Shown here: piece after piece, positions 20,149 through 31,820 of the stretch
Layout of the letters: the number at the start of each line of letters is the position of its first letter
Position numbering within the stretch: position 1 is the stretch's first letter
Program-made: the position numbers and the translations under genes
Notes under the pieces: model-generated
Told to the model about the DNA's origin: nothing
The model's input: the letters and a program-made list of their open reading frames with translations, nothing else
The model's database searches: none
Source of the DNA: Euglena gracilis
Taxonomy: Eukaryota; Euglenida; Euglenophyceae; Euglenales
Assembly: GCA_039621445.1 (NCBI GenBank)
Contig: CP154957.1
Span: 40,822,011 to 40,886,010, forward strand
Length of the DNA stretch: 64,000 nucleotides
Direction: 5' to 3'

Positions 20149-23071
20149 GTTGATGTGCGCAATTGCGCACATCGACATTTTTAACGATTTCCTTGAACCG
20201 ACAACTGTACCTGGTGAAATGGCAACATGTAAGATGCACACCTCACGATACAGACAGATTAAGAAACACAAAAATCTCAAACGCTCATCCTAATGAGCTG
20301 TCTGGTACGTCTGGAGCGACAGATTGGTGTTGGCGTCTGTGAAACAGGTGGGTTATACACTCTGGCTGTTATGACTATAGGGTTTGGCGTGTCCCTGCTG
20401 TCTGTGATTACTGGGTGATGCACACCAATTTGATGGGGACCAACGATCCACCATTTTGGAAAATGTGATGTACAGGTAAATTAGACGACGATTTGTGGCA
20501 TCAAAAAACCTTTCCAGAACTCAGCTGCCACCAGACAGATCAAAATGTATGTCTATCGTTGGAACCCTCGTGACACAAATTTATGAAATGAGGGTCGATG
20601 TGCGCATTTGCACACACCAACCACATGCGCATTTTTTGTAAAAGGTTGGTGTGTGCATTTGCGCACATCGACCATTTGTGTATTTGTATATGGTCGATGT
20701 GCGCAAATGCGCACACCAACCACATACAAATAAATAAGTGGTTGATGTGCGCAAATGCGCACACCAACCACTTACATAAAATACACATGTGGTTGGTGTG
20801 CGGGAATATGTGAATGGTCGATGTGCGCATTTGCACACACCAACCACTTGAAATTTTAAGAAATATCTCCACATTTTTTATATTACCACATGAAACACAA
20901 CGCTTGACTTTTCTTGGCTCTGGGAGGAAAGGTTGGGGCAAGGATTTTGAATGGGTACCGTTTGCAATGTGTGCAAAGAGTGGTGGCTTGAAAATTTACC
21001 TTCGTTTTACCTCCGTATTATGGGGTGCACTTCATCTTTAAAGGTTGACGTGCGCATTTGCGCACACCGACCATTGTGTGTGCAAAACTTTGAAACTATT
21101 GTGTGGTGACGAAATTCTGGTTTTTATGTTAATGTGAAACGTGCAGTAGAACACTATGTGACAGCAGAAAGTCTGTCCTCTCCAAGGGCAAGTTTTGCAT
21201 GTCTTCTCTCCAACTCAAAAGTCCGATCATATTCGCGCCATCAGTTTGGGAGTTGCGCGGGAGGGATTGATGACGCGTAACCCCCCGTGATTATTGGACA
21301 ATTCTCTTCAAAAAATGACGACTTCCAATATTTCAAAATTACACGTGTGTAACCTTTCTGTTGCCTCGGCCGTGAATCATATTTCCGTTTTTGCCACAAT
21401 GATGCTTCGTTCTCCAATCAGAAAACAGGCAACCTACCACTTTTGTGCACAATATCAGGGTGCTGAGTCCCAATACTTTCACGCAATTCAACCAGGTGCA
21501 AACAGTAAATATTATTTCCCTCCAGAACGATGAGTTTTGCGGCCACATTTAAGACGCTCCCTTTTTCCATTGTTTCCATGGACCAGTAGCTTGCCCCCCC
21601 CCCCAGTCTGCCGTCCGGTTGTGGGGGATAACAATGCCACCTCGGCGGCTGTTGCTGAACCGGGGGGTTAATGATGGCCTTGTGGATGCTTAAATGCAAC
21701 CCTCTATCATCACCTGATGTGCCTGGTGCTGCAAAACACAAGCCAGGGGGAAAGTGGCAGGGGTTTTCGAGGGCCACCTCTTGCCCAAACGATGCCGTTG
21801 CATGTGTGCCACGACGTGCGAGCGGGGGACCACCTACTAGAGGTCTACAGTCTCCACATGTACCTGGACCGGTCACTCAACCAGAAGAGGCCCAGAAAAA
21901 AGCCCCATGATTGAGGAGAGTGTTTGGCAGCTCACCGACCACGTGTGAAAAAATGGACGTCGTCGGAGTGCAAAATGGCGCACCATGACGATGTGCGCAT
22001 TTGTGCACACCAACCACGATAGCAAAATTCAGACAGAACACATCAAACACGACCCCAAACACCACCTGCAATGGCTCCTTCGGTGTGCAGTTAATTCAGG
22101 TTTGAAAATGTGCAAACGCCGACCACGTGTTTCATTCCGACCTGATACTTGACACATGTGTTTTTTCAGTGCATTTCCATCTGTTTTCATAGCAAAGCTG
22201 CGTGGTAAGCCCTTCCAATTATTGTTGTTTCAAAAGGCTCAAGGCAGCGAGGTCTGTTTATGTGCCAGGATACTTGCGCACACGCTGTCGATGTGTGCAT
22301 TTGCACAAACTGATCTCATCTTCTTCCCCAAAATCACGGTATTTGTCACATCACTTTCAATATTGTGAATTATGGGGCATGTATGGCCGTTCTTCGGGGA
22401 ACCATTGAATGGTCGATGTGCGCAATTACGCACATCGACCTTCTTCCTTTGTTCAAAACATGGCTGTAATAAATCACTCCATCGAAATTTGTGTGATCCC
22501 CTCTCCTGTTTCATCATGACACAATTTGGCCGGACTCATCCCTGCTGAAAGTTCGGCGTGGACTCGCGGCCCTTCCCTCCCCTTCGGACCACTTTCCTTC
22601 ACCCTGCATGGGCCTCAACAAAATCCCCGGGCACACCTTCCTTTCTGCGTTCTTGGCCGGCGGTGTGATTGGGCCCACCCTGCCCCCCCCCCCGTCTTTG
22701 TTCCCCGCGCTCCGGCAGACGTACAAAAACACAATTCCGAGGCCGGCAAAAAAAAAGTGCGTCAAATCCCCTGGAGGGAGCCAGCCAGGGTCGCCACCAG
22801 CCGGCGAAGAGAGCCGCATCGCACAAAAAGGGGGGAGGCGGTACCGGCATTTTGGTGTTTTTGTCGGTGTTTTTCCACTTTGGGGGGATAGGTCCGGGGG
22901 GTTTCTTGGCATTCAGACCTCAAGAAAACAGCAAAAAAAACACATAATTCCCGGAAGAGCCGGTGCCCCGCGCGTATTTTGTCCAATCCTGTTGCCTCTC
23001 GCCCTCACCCCTTGCAACGCCTTCGCCCAAATCAAAAAAATGGTCGGTGTGCGAAAATGCGCAAACCGACC
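20149..23071. repeat. Dispersed GTGCGCAwwTGCGCAC palindromes, at least 11 copies
   Basis: The copies are imperfect palindromes of 27-33 bases with arms GGTyGrTGTGCGCA and TGCGCACAyCrACC around a 2-3 base A/T centre. They lie at 20149-20175, 20593-20624, 20644-20673, 20692-20722, 20739-20771, 20816-20847, 21043-21073, 21988-22017, 22287-22314, 22411-22440 and 23042-23071, with halves near 20790 and 22105. Copies occur in both half-orders (GATG first or GGTG first). Spacing ranges from 17 to 900 bases. DNA between copies is unrelated, so this is not a simple tandem array. Confidence 0.85.
21438..21580 (-). CDS. Candidate internal exon, unknown gene
   Basis: The minus-strand frame reads SMETMEKGSVLNVAAKLIVL, then EGNNIYCLHLVELRESIGTQ, then HPDIVHKS. 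It ends at a good donor, AAAGTG/GTAGGTTG, at 21438. The alternation of hydrophobic and polar residues is protein-like. The 5' boundary is not settled: the open frame continues to 21876, but its upstream part is Pro/Gly/His-rich and less convincing. It could belong with the gene ending at 18422. Confidence 0.4.
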
Positions 23072-24129
23072 AAAAAAAGCTTAAGTGCGAGATGCGCCGC
23101 CTAAGAAAAAATAAACACAAAAAAGACATAACTTTTGCCAAAATTAAAAACACAAAAAAAACGCGTTTGAGCCCCCCCCCCCTGCACAAGCCCTCCCCGC
23201 CCATGATGGAGACCCCAAGCCAGAAGCACCAACGTTTAGCATCGAACCAAGGCACCGATGCATGTGGACAGATATCCTGTGTGCGCACTTGCGTGCGAGG
23301 TACCCTCGGTTCCCCCTCCTTCGTCTTCGCAGCCCCTATTTGAAACACCTGCCAACAAACACAGCGCAGGGATGCAGCCACTGTCCCAGGCACAACACCG
23401 GGCGGCTGAAGCCTTCACATTGGCCACAGAACAGAGGTCTTCTGGACGGGGTCGCGCGCATGCGCCGACTGCGGGACCAGTTGTGGGGGCCATCGCCATG
23501 AGTCAGGGCAGTTTGGGTGCGTTCAGAACCCAGAGTTTGGGACGTTTCCACTGTGCAGCTCAATGAGATTTAAACACCCTGTGTACAACGCTTCAGACGT
23601 GCGACTTTTCTCCTCAGAGACCACAAGTCTGATTTTTAGATCCTGGAATACTCCCCTCCACAGACCTGGTTCTCGATTGCACGAAAAATGAACACCACTT
23701 GAAATCAGACTGCAAATTGCAAATTGGGTCCAGGATGAGGGCACCCTCGACGCAAAAAACTAAGCGTGCCATTGCCAATGGCCATCGTTTCTCGGATTTT
23801 TTGGGCCTGTTTCGAACACGAGCTGTGCTGACCTCTTTAACGTGACAAAAAACAGGGTGATTGGTGCACTTCTCAAGGTTCAAACTCCAAGACACTGCAG
23901 CCATGCTTGGGTAACACGTCCGAGGGTCGCCGGCGGCAGGAGTCTCAAACAGGGAAAACCGAAATAGACGTGCCGCAAGTTTGCACGCACATGCGCCTGA
24001 ATCAGAAAAAATTCTTAAATGCTTTCACAGCCGTCCAAGGATATTTGGGGGTTGCGTATGGTTTCTTTATCGCTTCTTTTCCTTTCTAATGACATTTTAA
24101 TGAGAATTTATGTAATGCAGCCAGTCAGA
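22500..24129. other. Anonymous DNA, some GC-richer open frames
   Basis: 22560-22920 and 23258-23566 are open in several frames on both strands. No splice-supported exon could be chosen. Confidence 0.35.
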
Positions 24130-24402
24130 GGGTCCACTGGAGAGGACTTAGAAAAGAATTCACCTCCTCTGGGGAATTTTTCATTTGGCATGAAAATATC
24201 CAAATTGTTGAAAAAAAAATGCAGAGATGACAAAAAATATATAAACCCATACGCATAAACTTCGGGCCAAAATGAAATTTGTTTCATAGTCGAAAAAATT
24301 TTTCACCAGAGGCCAAAAAAAAAACACGTTAAGAAAACAGAAAAAAACACAAATTTTCCAAAATGCAAAAACACAAAAAAATCAAACGTTTGTATTTTCT
24401 CC
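24130..24402 (+). repeat. MULE-like repeat, right-end copy
   Basis: It shares the block GGTCCACTGGAGAGGACTTA, the ATTTTTCATTTGGCATGAAA block and a CGTTTGTATTTTCTCC right edge with 25906-26287. The left end is missing. Confidence 0.55.
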
Positions 24403-25020
24403 AAGGGCGTTGCTTATATTTGGGGGATGGGTGACCGAGAAACACATCTGCGGCCATCATTCATTGAAGGTACAAGACTTCAAAAAATTGTTGATACACC
24501 CACCTGTTTGACCGGAGGGGGGACCCCCTCCCCCCTTATGAAAGACCTCGGGCCAGTGGCTCCAGCGTTGTTCTGGAGGAATGAAAGACAGGTCCCATTG
24601 TATCAGGGACTGCATCAAGAACAGGTTCCATTATATCAACAATTGTACCAAGGATAGTATCAAGGACAAATTCCATTGTGTCAAAATGAGCTGAGATTGT
24701 AAATGCTGTTGCACATATACTATGGCATTTTTTTTAAACACATGTGTTTCTTTGTGCTGTTTTCAGCTATTTATTAACCATTTTCAAAGGAGAGGGCAAA
24801 AAGATTTCATCGCTATTTTTCCTGAAAACCACAGCGCAAATTTGAGCTTTGCAGTGTCGTGAACTCAAAATACCCAAACTGGTTTCTCACTCTCAACTCC
24901 TGAATGTTGCCGAATTTGTTGGCTTGTAATTTTTTTCAGCGAAGACCTCAGGGAGAACATTTGCAAACATCGTAGTGCATACATTTATCCGGCAGCGTCA
25001 TAACTTTCAATCTTCAAAAC

Positions 25021-25833
25021 CAGACTTTCAGTTAGTGCGCCTCAGGAAGTTCTGTGCGGCGCAAATTTTTTTTTCTGCGACGCATGCGGCGCATGGACAA
25101 AATTTTGCTGCGGTGCTGGCGGCGCAAAATTGTTTATTGCTGCGGCGCTTGCGGCACACACAATTTTTTCCTGAAATTTTATTGTGGTGCACTTTGAACC
25201 ACAAAGGCGCTCACACCTGGGCTTTTGGTGAAGCTGTGCTTCACCATGGTAGCACCGGCCTCACTGTTATCAAAAACAATGATGACAGTGATGCCAGCCA
25301 ACCCACCACAGGTTGGCATTGTACTGCACCACATGGTTGCATCGTACTGCAACCATTCACGACCCTCCTTCCAGTCCTTTTGAAAAATCCGTTTTATCTT
25401 CTTTCCTTTCTGACCCCTGTTGGGCACAAATGTGAATTTATTTCCCTCCGGCGTGCATTGCGCTTTGCTCGCCGGAGGGTCTTCAACACTTGATGATCTG
25501 TTCGATGAACTCAATTTGTCAGACATTTTCTGAAAAAGCCTGCAAAGACGAACAAAGAGATCGCACAAAAGTTCACTCCCTGTCGCCTTGCCCTTCTCGG
25601 CACCGGTTGAGAAAGTATCAAAGAGGCCGGACAGCGGAAGAAAGGTGAAATTAAAATGTGGTGCTTACAACACATGGTGAAAATAATGCTGCGGCGCACG
25701 GAATTTTTTTGCTGCGGCACATGCAGCGCACGGTGGATTTTTTGCTGCGGTGCTTGCGGCGCATGGTCAAATTTTCCTGCGGCGCTTGCGGCGCACAGAA
25801 AAAATTTTGCGCGGCGCACTAACTGAAAGTCTG
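25021..25833. mobile_element. hAT-like transposon, 8-bp duplication TTCAAAAC, carries a zinc-finger ORF
   Basis: The left end is CAGACTTTCAGTTAGTGCGC at 25021; its exact inverse, ending ACTGAAAGTCTG, closes the element at 25833 (21-bp TIR). TTCAAAAC flanks both sides (25013-25020 and 25834-25841). Both subterminal regions (25060-25160 and 25690-25815) carry repeated TGCGGCGCA words, the kind of subterminal repeat that hAT transposases bind. Inside on the minus strand is a 130-codon ORF with a TTF-like zinc finger. The catalytic region of a transposase is absent, so this is an internally deleted or captured derivative that would need a partner for movement. Confidence 0.9.
25179..25568 (-). 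CDS. TTF-like zinc-finger ORF inside the hAT element
   Basis: The minus-strand frame of 130 codons has a likely start at the Met of MSDKLSSSNRSS (about residue 15). After a charged Ser-rich segment it reads KKIKRIFQKDWKEGREWLQY, then DATMWCSTMPTC. The spacing FQ-W-WLxYD-xMxC-xxxxC matches the start of the TTF-type finger found in hAT-derived transposases and ZMYM/ZNF862-type proteins. The expected His-containing second half is only loosely present (MVKHSF). Its place inside a hAT-type element supports a transposase N-terminus. The family call is from motif memory, not from a search. Confidence 0.55.
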   Translation of the reverse strand: MCDLFVRLCRLFQKMSDKLSSSNRSSSVEDPPASKAQCTPEGNKFTFVPNRGQKGKKIKRIFQKDWKEGREWLQYDATMWCSTMPTCGGLAGITVIIVFDNSEAGATMVKHSFTKSPGVSAFVVQSAPQ

Positions 25834-25905
25834 TTCAAAACTTCAAAACAAAACATGGGAACATTTTGTGAGAACAACTTCATTGAGATGGCTTGCTCAT
25901 TGCAA

Positions 25906-26287
25906 GGGGGGGGGACACAACATGGACCCTCAAAAAAACGCGACACAAAAAAAGCAAATAAACGAAAATAAGCGCCAAAAAAACACACACAAAAAAAAAG
26001 CAAATTGCTTGTAAAACCCTTTAAAAAAAAAAGAGCTCCCCCCCCCCGGGATGTACACTTTTCCACTGGAGAGGACTTCGAAAAAATTTTGGCTCCACCG
26101 ATTTTCATTTTGCATGAAAAAAAGCATTTTCTTGACCAAAAAAATGCAAAAAATGACAAAACTTTGACAAAAATTTTGGTTTAGGGGGAAAACCAGGGGA
26201 AAAAATGAGAAATTTTCAACAAGAGTCAAAAATCGCCTCGAAAACAACATAAAAAAAGCAAAAAAAAAGCATTTGTGTTTCCCCCCT
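25906..26287. mobile_element. MULE-like MITE, 9-bp duplication TCATTGCAA
   Basis: The ends are a G-run then GACACAACATGG on the left, and CATTTGTGTTTCCCCCCT on the right, an inverted repeat of about 17 bases with mismatches. TCATTGCAA is found at 25897-25905 and 26288-26296. A 9-bp duplication with G-starting TIRs is characteristic of Mutator-like elements. No coding potential. Partial relatives are at 19710 and 24130. Confidence 0.75.
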
Positions 26288-26296
26288 TCATTGCAA

Positions 26297-27384
26297 TTTT
26301 GAAGATCCCAGGATTTTCAAAGAATAATATTCTTTTTCCTTTCAAATACCTGGTTCCAACAATGGTTATAAATGACCAACAGCCACCCTTTTGCAAAACA
26401 CTCATAAGAACAGCCCTGAAACCATTAATATTTGATCAACCACCATGTGGTCCACATACAGCCCGGATCTCTGCTCCTAAAAAAAAATCATCCACCCCAA
26501 AAATAAAATCTAAATCATGCTTGTTGATCCCAAATTCAATTCAATGCAAAATCAACCAAGTTTCTTTAAAATCCAGCGCAGTGCGGAACAAAGTTTGCAT
26601 CATCGACCCTCCATTGGCTGACAAAAACAAAAACAAACACATGCAACATAAAGCACACCGGCTGTATCTGGGGACGACAACCAGGATTCTCAAAAGCTGC
26701 AATTATGGTCGCAACACAAGGTAATGACAGGTTGATCTTGGACAGAACCAGGGTTCTGTCCTGAACTCAGCATACCAAATACCTATTCAAACACAAATAA
26801 CTATTCAAAGAACGCAAATAAGCACAAAAAATGTAGCAGTTCAGTGCAAAAAAGCCACTTCACAAATCAGATGTTTTCTAAAGCCAGAGGGGACCCCCCC
26901 CCCGGGGGGGTCAGCCAGGCAGCAGCTATTTGCCAGCCAGCAGCTGCCAGCTGGGCTTCCACCCTAAAAGTCTGCTGAAGTCAAATTGGGACAATTCTGG
27001 TGCAACTGGTGTAAAACTCTTTGGCGCAGAACACCGAAATTTGTTTGGGAAATGGGGGTCGAAAACTTTAAAAACGGCTTGTGCTTTTTTGTGTGGGGTT
27101 TCACCTCAAAATCTTGGCTGAATTGAGTGATTTTTTCAAAACCCAGCTGGATTTGGGTTTTTTTTTTTGCCTGTCTTTTGTCTCTGTCTTTTTTTGGCAC
27201 CAGTCGGGTTCAGCCTGGCAACCAGAACCTCTTCTTGGACCACCCCCCCCCCAGGAAGGGGGGGATCCAGTCAGCGTCCTTTCCAGCCAACACCTCCATC
27301 CAACCAGGGACCCCCCAAGGTAAAAGAAAATCCCCACTCTAAATTACGACTCAACCGCAAAAATGGAATCCTACCTTTCTGGTT
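26297..27384. other. No confident gene; GC-run remnant at 26888-27345
   Basis: A 149-codon Lys/Pro-rich plus-strand frame (26275-26724) has no splice or start support. 26888-27345 begins and ends with GGGGACCCCCC-like runs and contains CAGCCAGCAGCTGCC dyads like those in the other GC-rich MITEs. I could not find matching flanks. Confidence 0.35.
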
Positions 27385-27770
27385 TCCTAGAAGAGCCTCC
27401 GCAGAGTTTCCTTGGAGCTTCCAGGTGACCAGGCTCCGCGAGGGCTCTAAATAACCACTCTCAAGCAGCTCCGCGAAGGCTCCGCAGAGCCTCAGATAAC
27501 CAGGCTGGAAGGCTCAATTTATCCCAAAAAAGAACAACATAACAACGCTCAGGGTGAAAACTTTAAATGCGAGTGTAAAAATCTTAACCCTGACCCTTCT
27601 CCATTTTGTGATGACCAGCAAAAAAATGGTGGGTGGTAACAAAATTGGTTTCCTAGAGGAGCTCCGTGGAGCCTCCGTGTAACCAGGCTCCTCGGGGACT
27701 CTGGGTAACCAGGCTCCAGGTAACCAGCCTCCGCGGAGGTGCCGCAGAGCATCAAATGACCAATAATCAG
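27385..27770 (+). repeat. CCTCCGCGGAGG / GGTAACCAGGCTCC repeat cluster
   Basis: Two diverged blocks (27385-27505 and 27645-27770) each begin near TTGGTTTCCTAGA and consist of small GC dyads separated by GGTAACCAG. They match the block at 14150-14225. Confidence 0.6.
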
Positions 27771-28108
27771 GATTCCAAATTTTCTGGGGGCCTCAAAAAA
27801 CGACCAGTCTGAGGATTGCTGAAATCAACGCGATTAATTGTGCAAAGTCATTACCTGGTTAGCTCCAACAAACGTGACCTGCAAAAAAACAGACAAATTG
27901 TTATGATTTGTTTGAAAGCACTCAACGATATGACAACATTGATAAAAAAAATTTGGGGGGGGGACAGAAAAAATTTATCACCATGAACAATTTCTGGGCC
28001 GTCCAATGCCTGTCTTTCGTGAACATAAATTCATACAATTTCAATTTCCTAAATTGTGTGCCAAACGAAATTGTAGCTTTCAAACATCATCATCAACAAC
28101 AAAAAGCA

Positions 28109-28215
28109 AACAAACAAACAAACAAACAAACAAACAAACAAACAAACAAACAAACAGACAGACAGACAGACAGACAGACGGAGAGACAAGCAGACAGGGA
28201 GACAAACAAACAACT
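28109..28215 (+). repeat. (CAAA)n-(CAGA)n microsatellite
   Basis: About 11 CAAA units run into 6 CAGA units and then degenerate versions. The tract lies downstream of the last placed exon of the RRM gene. Confidence 0.95.
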
Positions 28216-28394
28216 GAACAAATGAACAAACGGACGGGCAAACAATCGATGAACAAACAAATAACAACAACATTCCAATGTGACAGAAATGGTGTGGCGA
28301 TCGTGGACGCCCTGGTCGGGGTTGCGGGTACCAAAAAGCGAAAATGAAAGGAAAACTCCCCCAAAAAAACTGCTGACAAAAAGAAACCCAAAAC

Positions 28395-31300
28395 TTGCCC
28401 TGGCAGCCCTTTTCCAATCTTCACCCATTTTGGGCCCATTCTGCACCTCCCAGTCTTTGGCCATCTTGAAAGGAAAAAAAAATACATTACTGCCCAGCCG
28501 CCCGAAAGCAGGGTTTTTTTAAAAGACCGGGCGGTCCCGGGGGACCACCCACCTTTCCCCGAAAATGGACAAAAATCGCGAAAAATCCTAAAATAGCACC
28601 TTCTTCAAAAAATTTTCGGCACCTTTGGCGCCGAAAAGTGTATCCCATCCCCCCTGGGGGGACCCCAGGGATGGATGGGAAGCCTTGAGGGGGGGGGGGG
28701 GGGGTGGGCCCCCCCCCTCCCGACACGGGGGGGGGGGGGTGGGTCGGACCCCCCCCTCCTACCTCGAAACTGAGGGGGGGCCGAAATTTTTTTGATTTCA
28801 TGGACGGGCAAAGGGCCGGAAATTGGGTCGGAATCGGTCAAAAACCCTGATTTTTCTTTGAAAATCGATCCAAAAATGCTCATTTTTTGAAATTTTTTGA
28901 ACATGTTTTTGGGGGAAAACACCAACACATCAAAAAATGGGCAATATGGCCAAAAGTCAGCAAAAGGGGTGTTTTTTGCTCATTTTCCGGCGCGCAGCGC
29001 CGGAAGAAAATTTTCTGCTATTTTTGGCACCTGTCAAGGAGGGGGGGGTGGGGGGGTCCGGACCCCCCCCCCCAAATTCTGGGGGGGGTGGGGGTGGTCC
29101 GGACCCCCCCCTACCACCTTACCCCCCCAGGGGGGGGGGTGGTCGGGACCCCCCCCTACCACCTACCTCAATACCGAAGGGCTTCCCATCCATCCCTGGG
29201 GGACCCCCCCCCCGGGGGACTCGGCCGGACCCACCCACCCGACCCCCCCCCCTCCCCCAGGGTCCCAGACTAAAAAAAACCCTGCCCGAAAGGCATCTGG
29301 AAACTAAATAAAACTTGCAGATGGGGAGGGGGGGGTCCGGCCTGTCTGGCTAACCCCCCTTGTGGGAATGGGATGAGGTGCCCATCAACTTAAATGACGC
29401 CGTGTTTGAAACACACTGTTGCTCTCAAAAGGAGGTCTGCTTTTAAATGGGACTCCTCCCTGTCAGAAAAAAATTCAAGAAACATTGTGCCAGAAGTGAA
29501 AATGACTCTCCTGGGACCATGAGCACTCTAGGTATTAAGAAAATAAAAGAAAAATGAAAATGAAATATCGTCGTGAACTCAAATCGACCTTCTTTGGGGT
29601 AACCAAATAAAACAAAAGAGATAAATAAAATAAATATAAACAAAATAAACAATAAATAAATAAATAAAAGCACCTTCAAACTCATCCCATCCAAGACAAA
29701 ATTATCGAGGCCACACTGTGCATTTACAGCATCAGCATGACGGAAGAAAACAACCACTGCTGTGCCACGTGAACGACACGTTGGCATCTCATCAAACATG
29801 AAGAGCTCTTGAACCTGTTTAAGGATGGGCAAAAAAGGGAGTTCAGCAAAAAAAAATACATAACACCCATGAGCTTCTTTAACAACTCAGAGCTCTGCAG
29901 GGAGCTTACCAATGGCAGGCACACATCCCTGGTGGGACCAATTTCAGCAGCCAACCCGAAAATACAAGTTGAGTCCGCCATTGGCCCCTGGCGCTCCCTT
30001 TGCGCGGGGGGGGGGGGGTGCAACCCCCTCAGAGGGTGCACCTACCAAAAAAAAACAGGCATTTGAGGGACAGATATTTAGATATTTTGTGATTTCTTCA
30101 ATGAAGATAAACTTATTTGGAATTAAATGCAACGATCTGCAGTAGAAAAAATGCAGTACCATACCTCCATCAAGGAGGAATGTGATGGTCAGTCACGAAA
30201 TGGAGCATTAATGAGAGAAAATAGTTTGAACCAAACATTGCGAACTTTGCGTTCAGCATTCAGCAATCGACAACAATCTGCAAAAATACCCTCTTCACTA
30301 TGACATTTAGACCATCAACCCACAGCATATTTGCCACATTTTGGCTGTTGGCACACCTTTCCATATCGCCCAAAAACCTTTTCCAATGAAGCATCTGTTG
30401 TGTACCAAGCCAGGCCTTCAACCACTAATGCCACAGGGCCTTCATCTCTGCTGTGATCTCTTTCCGCATCTGAAAAAAAAGCACATTGCAACGAATGCTC
30501 AAAGTGCACCCGTGAATGCTAAAAACGCGAAATATGTAGGATTCACTCCCGATTAGGAACCGCTGGGCTCTGCCAGGAAGCCCGTGAATTTGGGTTTCAA
30601 GACAAAAACACGACTGAACCCTGAAATTATTTTTCTCATACAAAAATCATGTTTTGGGCCAAAACCTTCTTTGTGGAGAACTATTCTCTTTTTTTTAAAA
30701 AAAAGGCTTTTGGGTTGAAAGAAGCCTGCCTTTTCACAGTGTGCATGGTTTCACTCCTTGCCCAATCAAAGCAAAAGTTTGTGGCGGGGAATTTTTGATA
30801 AAGGAAATTGAAACAAAAGGCACTTTAAAATTGGTTATACGAGGGGGGTCGGCACCCCCCCCCCCCTCACCGACCCCCTCGACACGCCCCTCTCGCGTTT
30901 CGGACCCCCCTCACCACGCCATATCAGACCGACCGAGCCAAAAAAAATTGTGATTTTTTTCCGCCAAAAAGTCAAAAATGCCCAAATTTTCATTTTTTTC
31001 TGGATCTCAAAAACACCAAAAAGCACCAAAAAATCACAGAAACGCAAAAACAAGAAAATTATGGGTAGAAGACCACAAAAATGAGCATTTTTTGCACTTT
31101 TTTTAAAATCGATGATTTTTTCCACAAATTCACCCAAAATCGAAAAAAAAGTATTTTCTAGAGGGACTTTTGTTGCGAATGTGATAAATTTTTTGAAAAT
31201 TTCACCCACTGGGCTGGAAATGTTGCAAAAAGCCCTCATTTAGGAAGAATTTTCACTCATTCTTTTTTTCCCACTCATCGCAGAAAGGCAAGAAATGCAA

Positions 31301-31744
31301 AAACTGCAGCCTCCTGTGTGGGGGGGGGGAGGTGGGGGGGGGGACTGGACAACCCCTCCTTGGCAGTTGCCAAAAATGTCGAAAAAATATTCCGGCACTA
31401 GGCACCGGGAAGAACGAAAAAATGTCTCTTTCCAATGACTTTTAATTTTTTTGCACATTCTTTTTGATGGTTGGGTATTTTCCACATGCAAAATGTTCAA
31501 CAATTTCGAAAACGAGCAACTTTTTATATATTTTTTCAAAGATGAATGAGGGATATCCCAAAAATTTTTGTTTAGTATCCGGCCATTTGATGGGTGAATC
31601 GGCTTGGACCAAACTCTGTCGGTGGCCTCAACAAATTTCCACTGCTCAGCTGCAGTCAACTGCCCAAAAATAACTCATTTCTTGTTAAAAACTCAAATAT
31701 CCATCAAAAAAATACTTTACTGATCCTTCACTCTGAATGCAGAG

Positions 31745-31820
<76 letters not shown>

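Noticed and set aside
20553-20941. ORFs with repeated VRICAHQP-like peptides
   Set aside because: The peptide repeat is produced by the palindromic GTGCGCA DNA repeats in several frames; no start or codon signal.
23258-23566. 103-codon plus-strand frame (SAGMQPLSQAQHRAAEAF)
   Set aside because: Protein-like in part, but the opposite strand is also open and there is no splice or start support.
26275-26724. 149-codon plus-strand ORF
   Set aside because: Starts inside the MULE-like MITE end, is rich in Lys/Pro from A/C-rich DNA, and has no splice or homology support.
28283-28347. Plus-strand terminal exon VAIVDALVGVAGTKKRK with NLS-like end
   Set aside because: The acceptor lacks a pyrimidine tract and the minus strand here belongs to the RRM gene region.
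31565-31675. Minus-strand exon candidate [15 protein letters not shown] as part of the RRM gene
   Set aside because: Good acceptor, but inserting it breaks the phase between the 32734 and 30469 exons.
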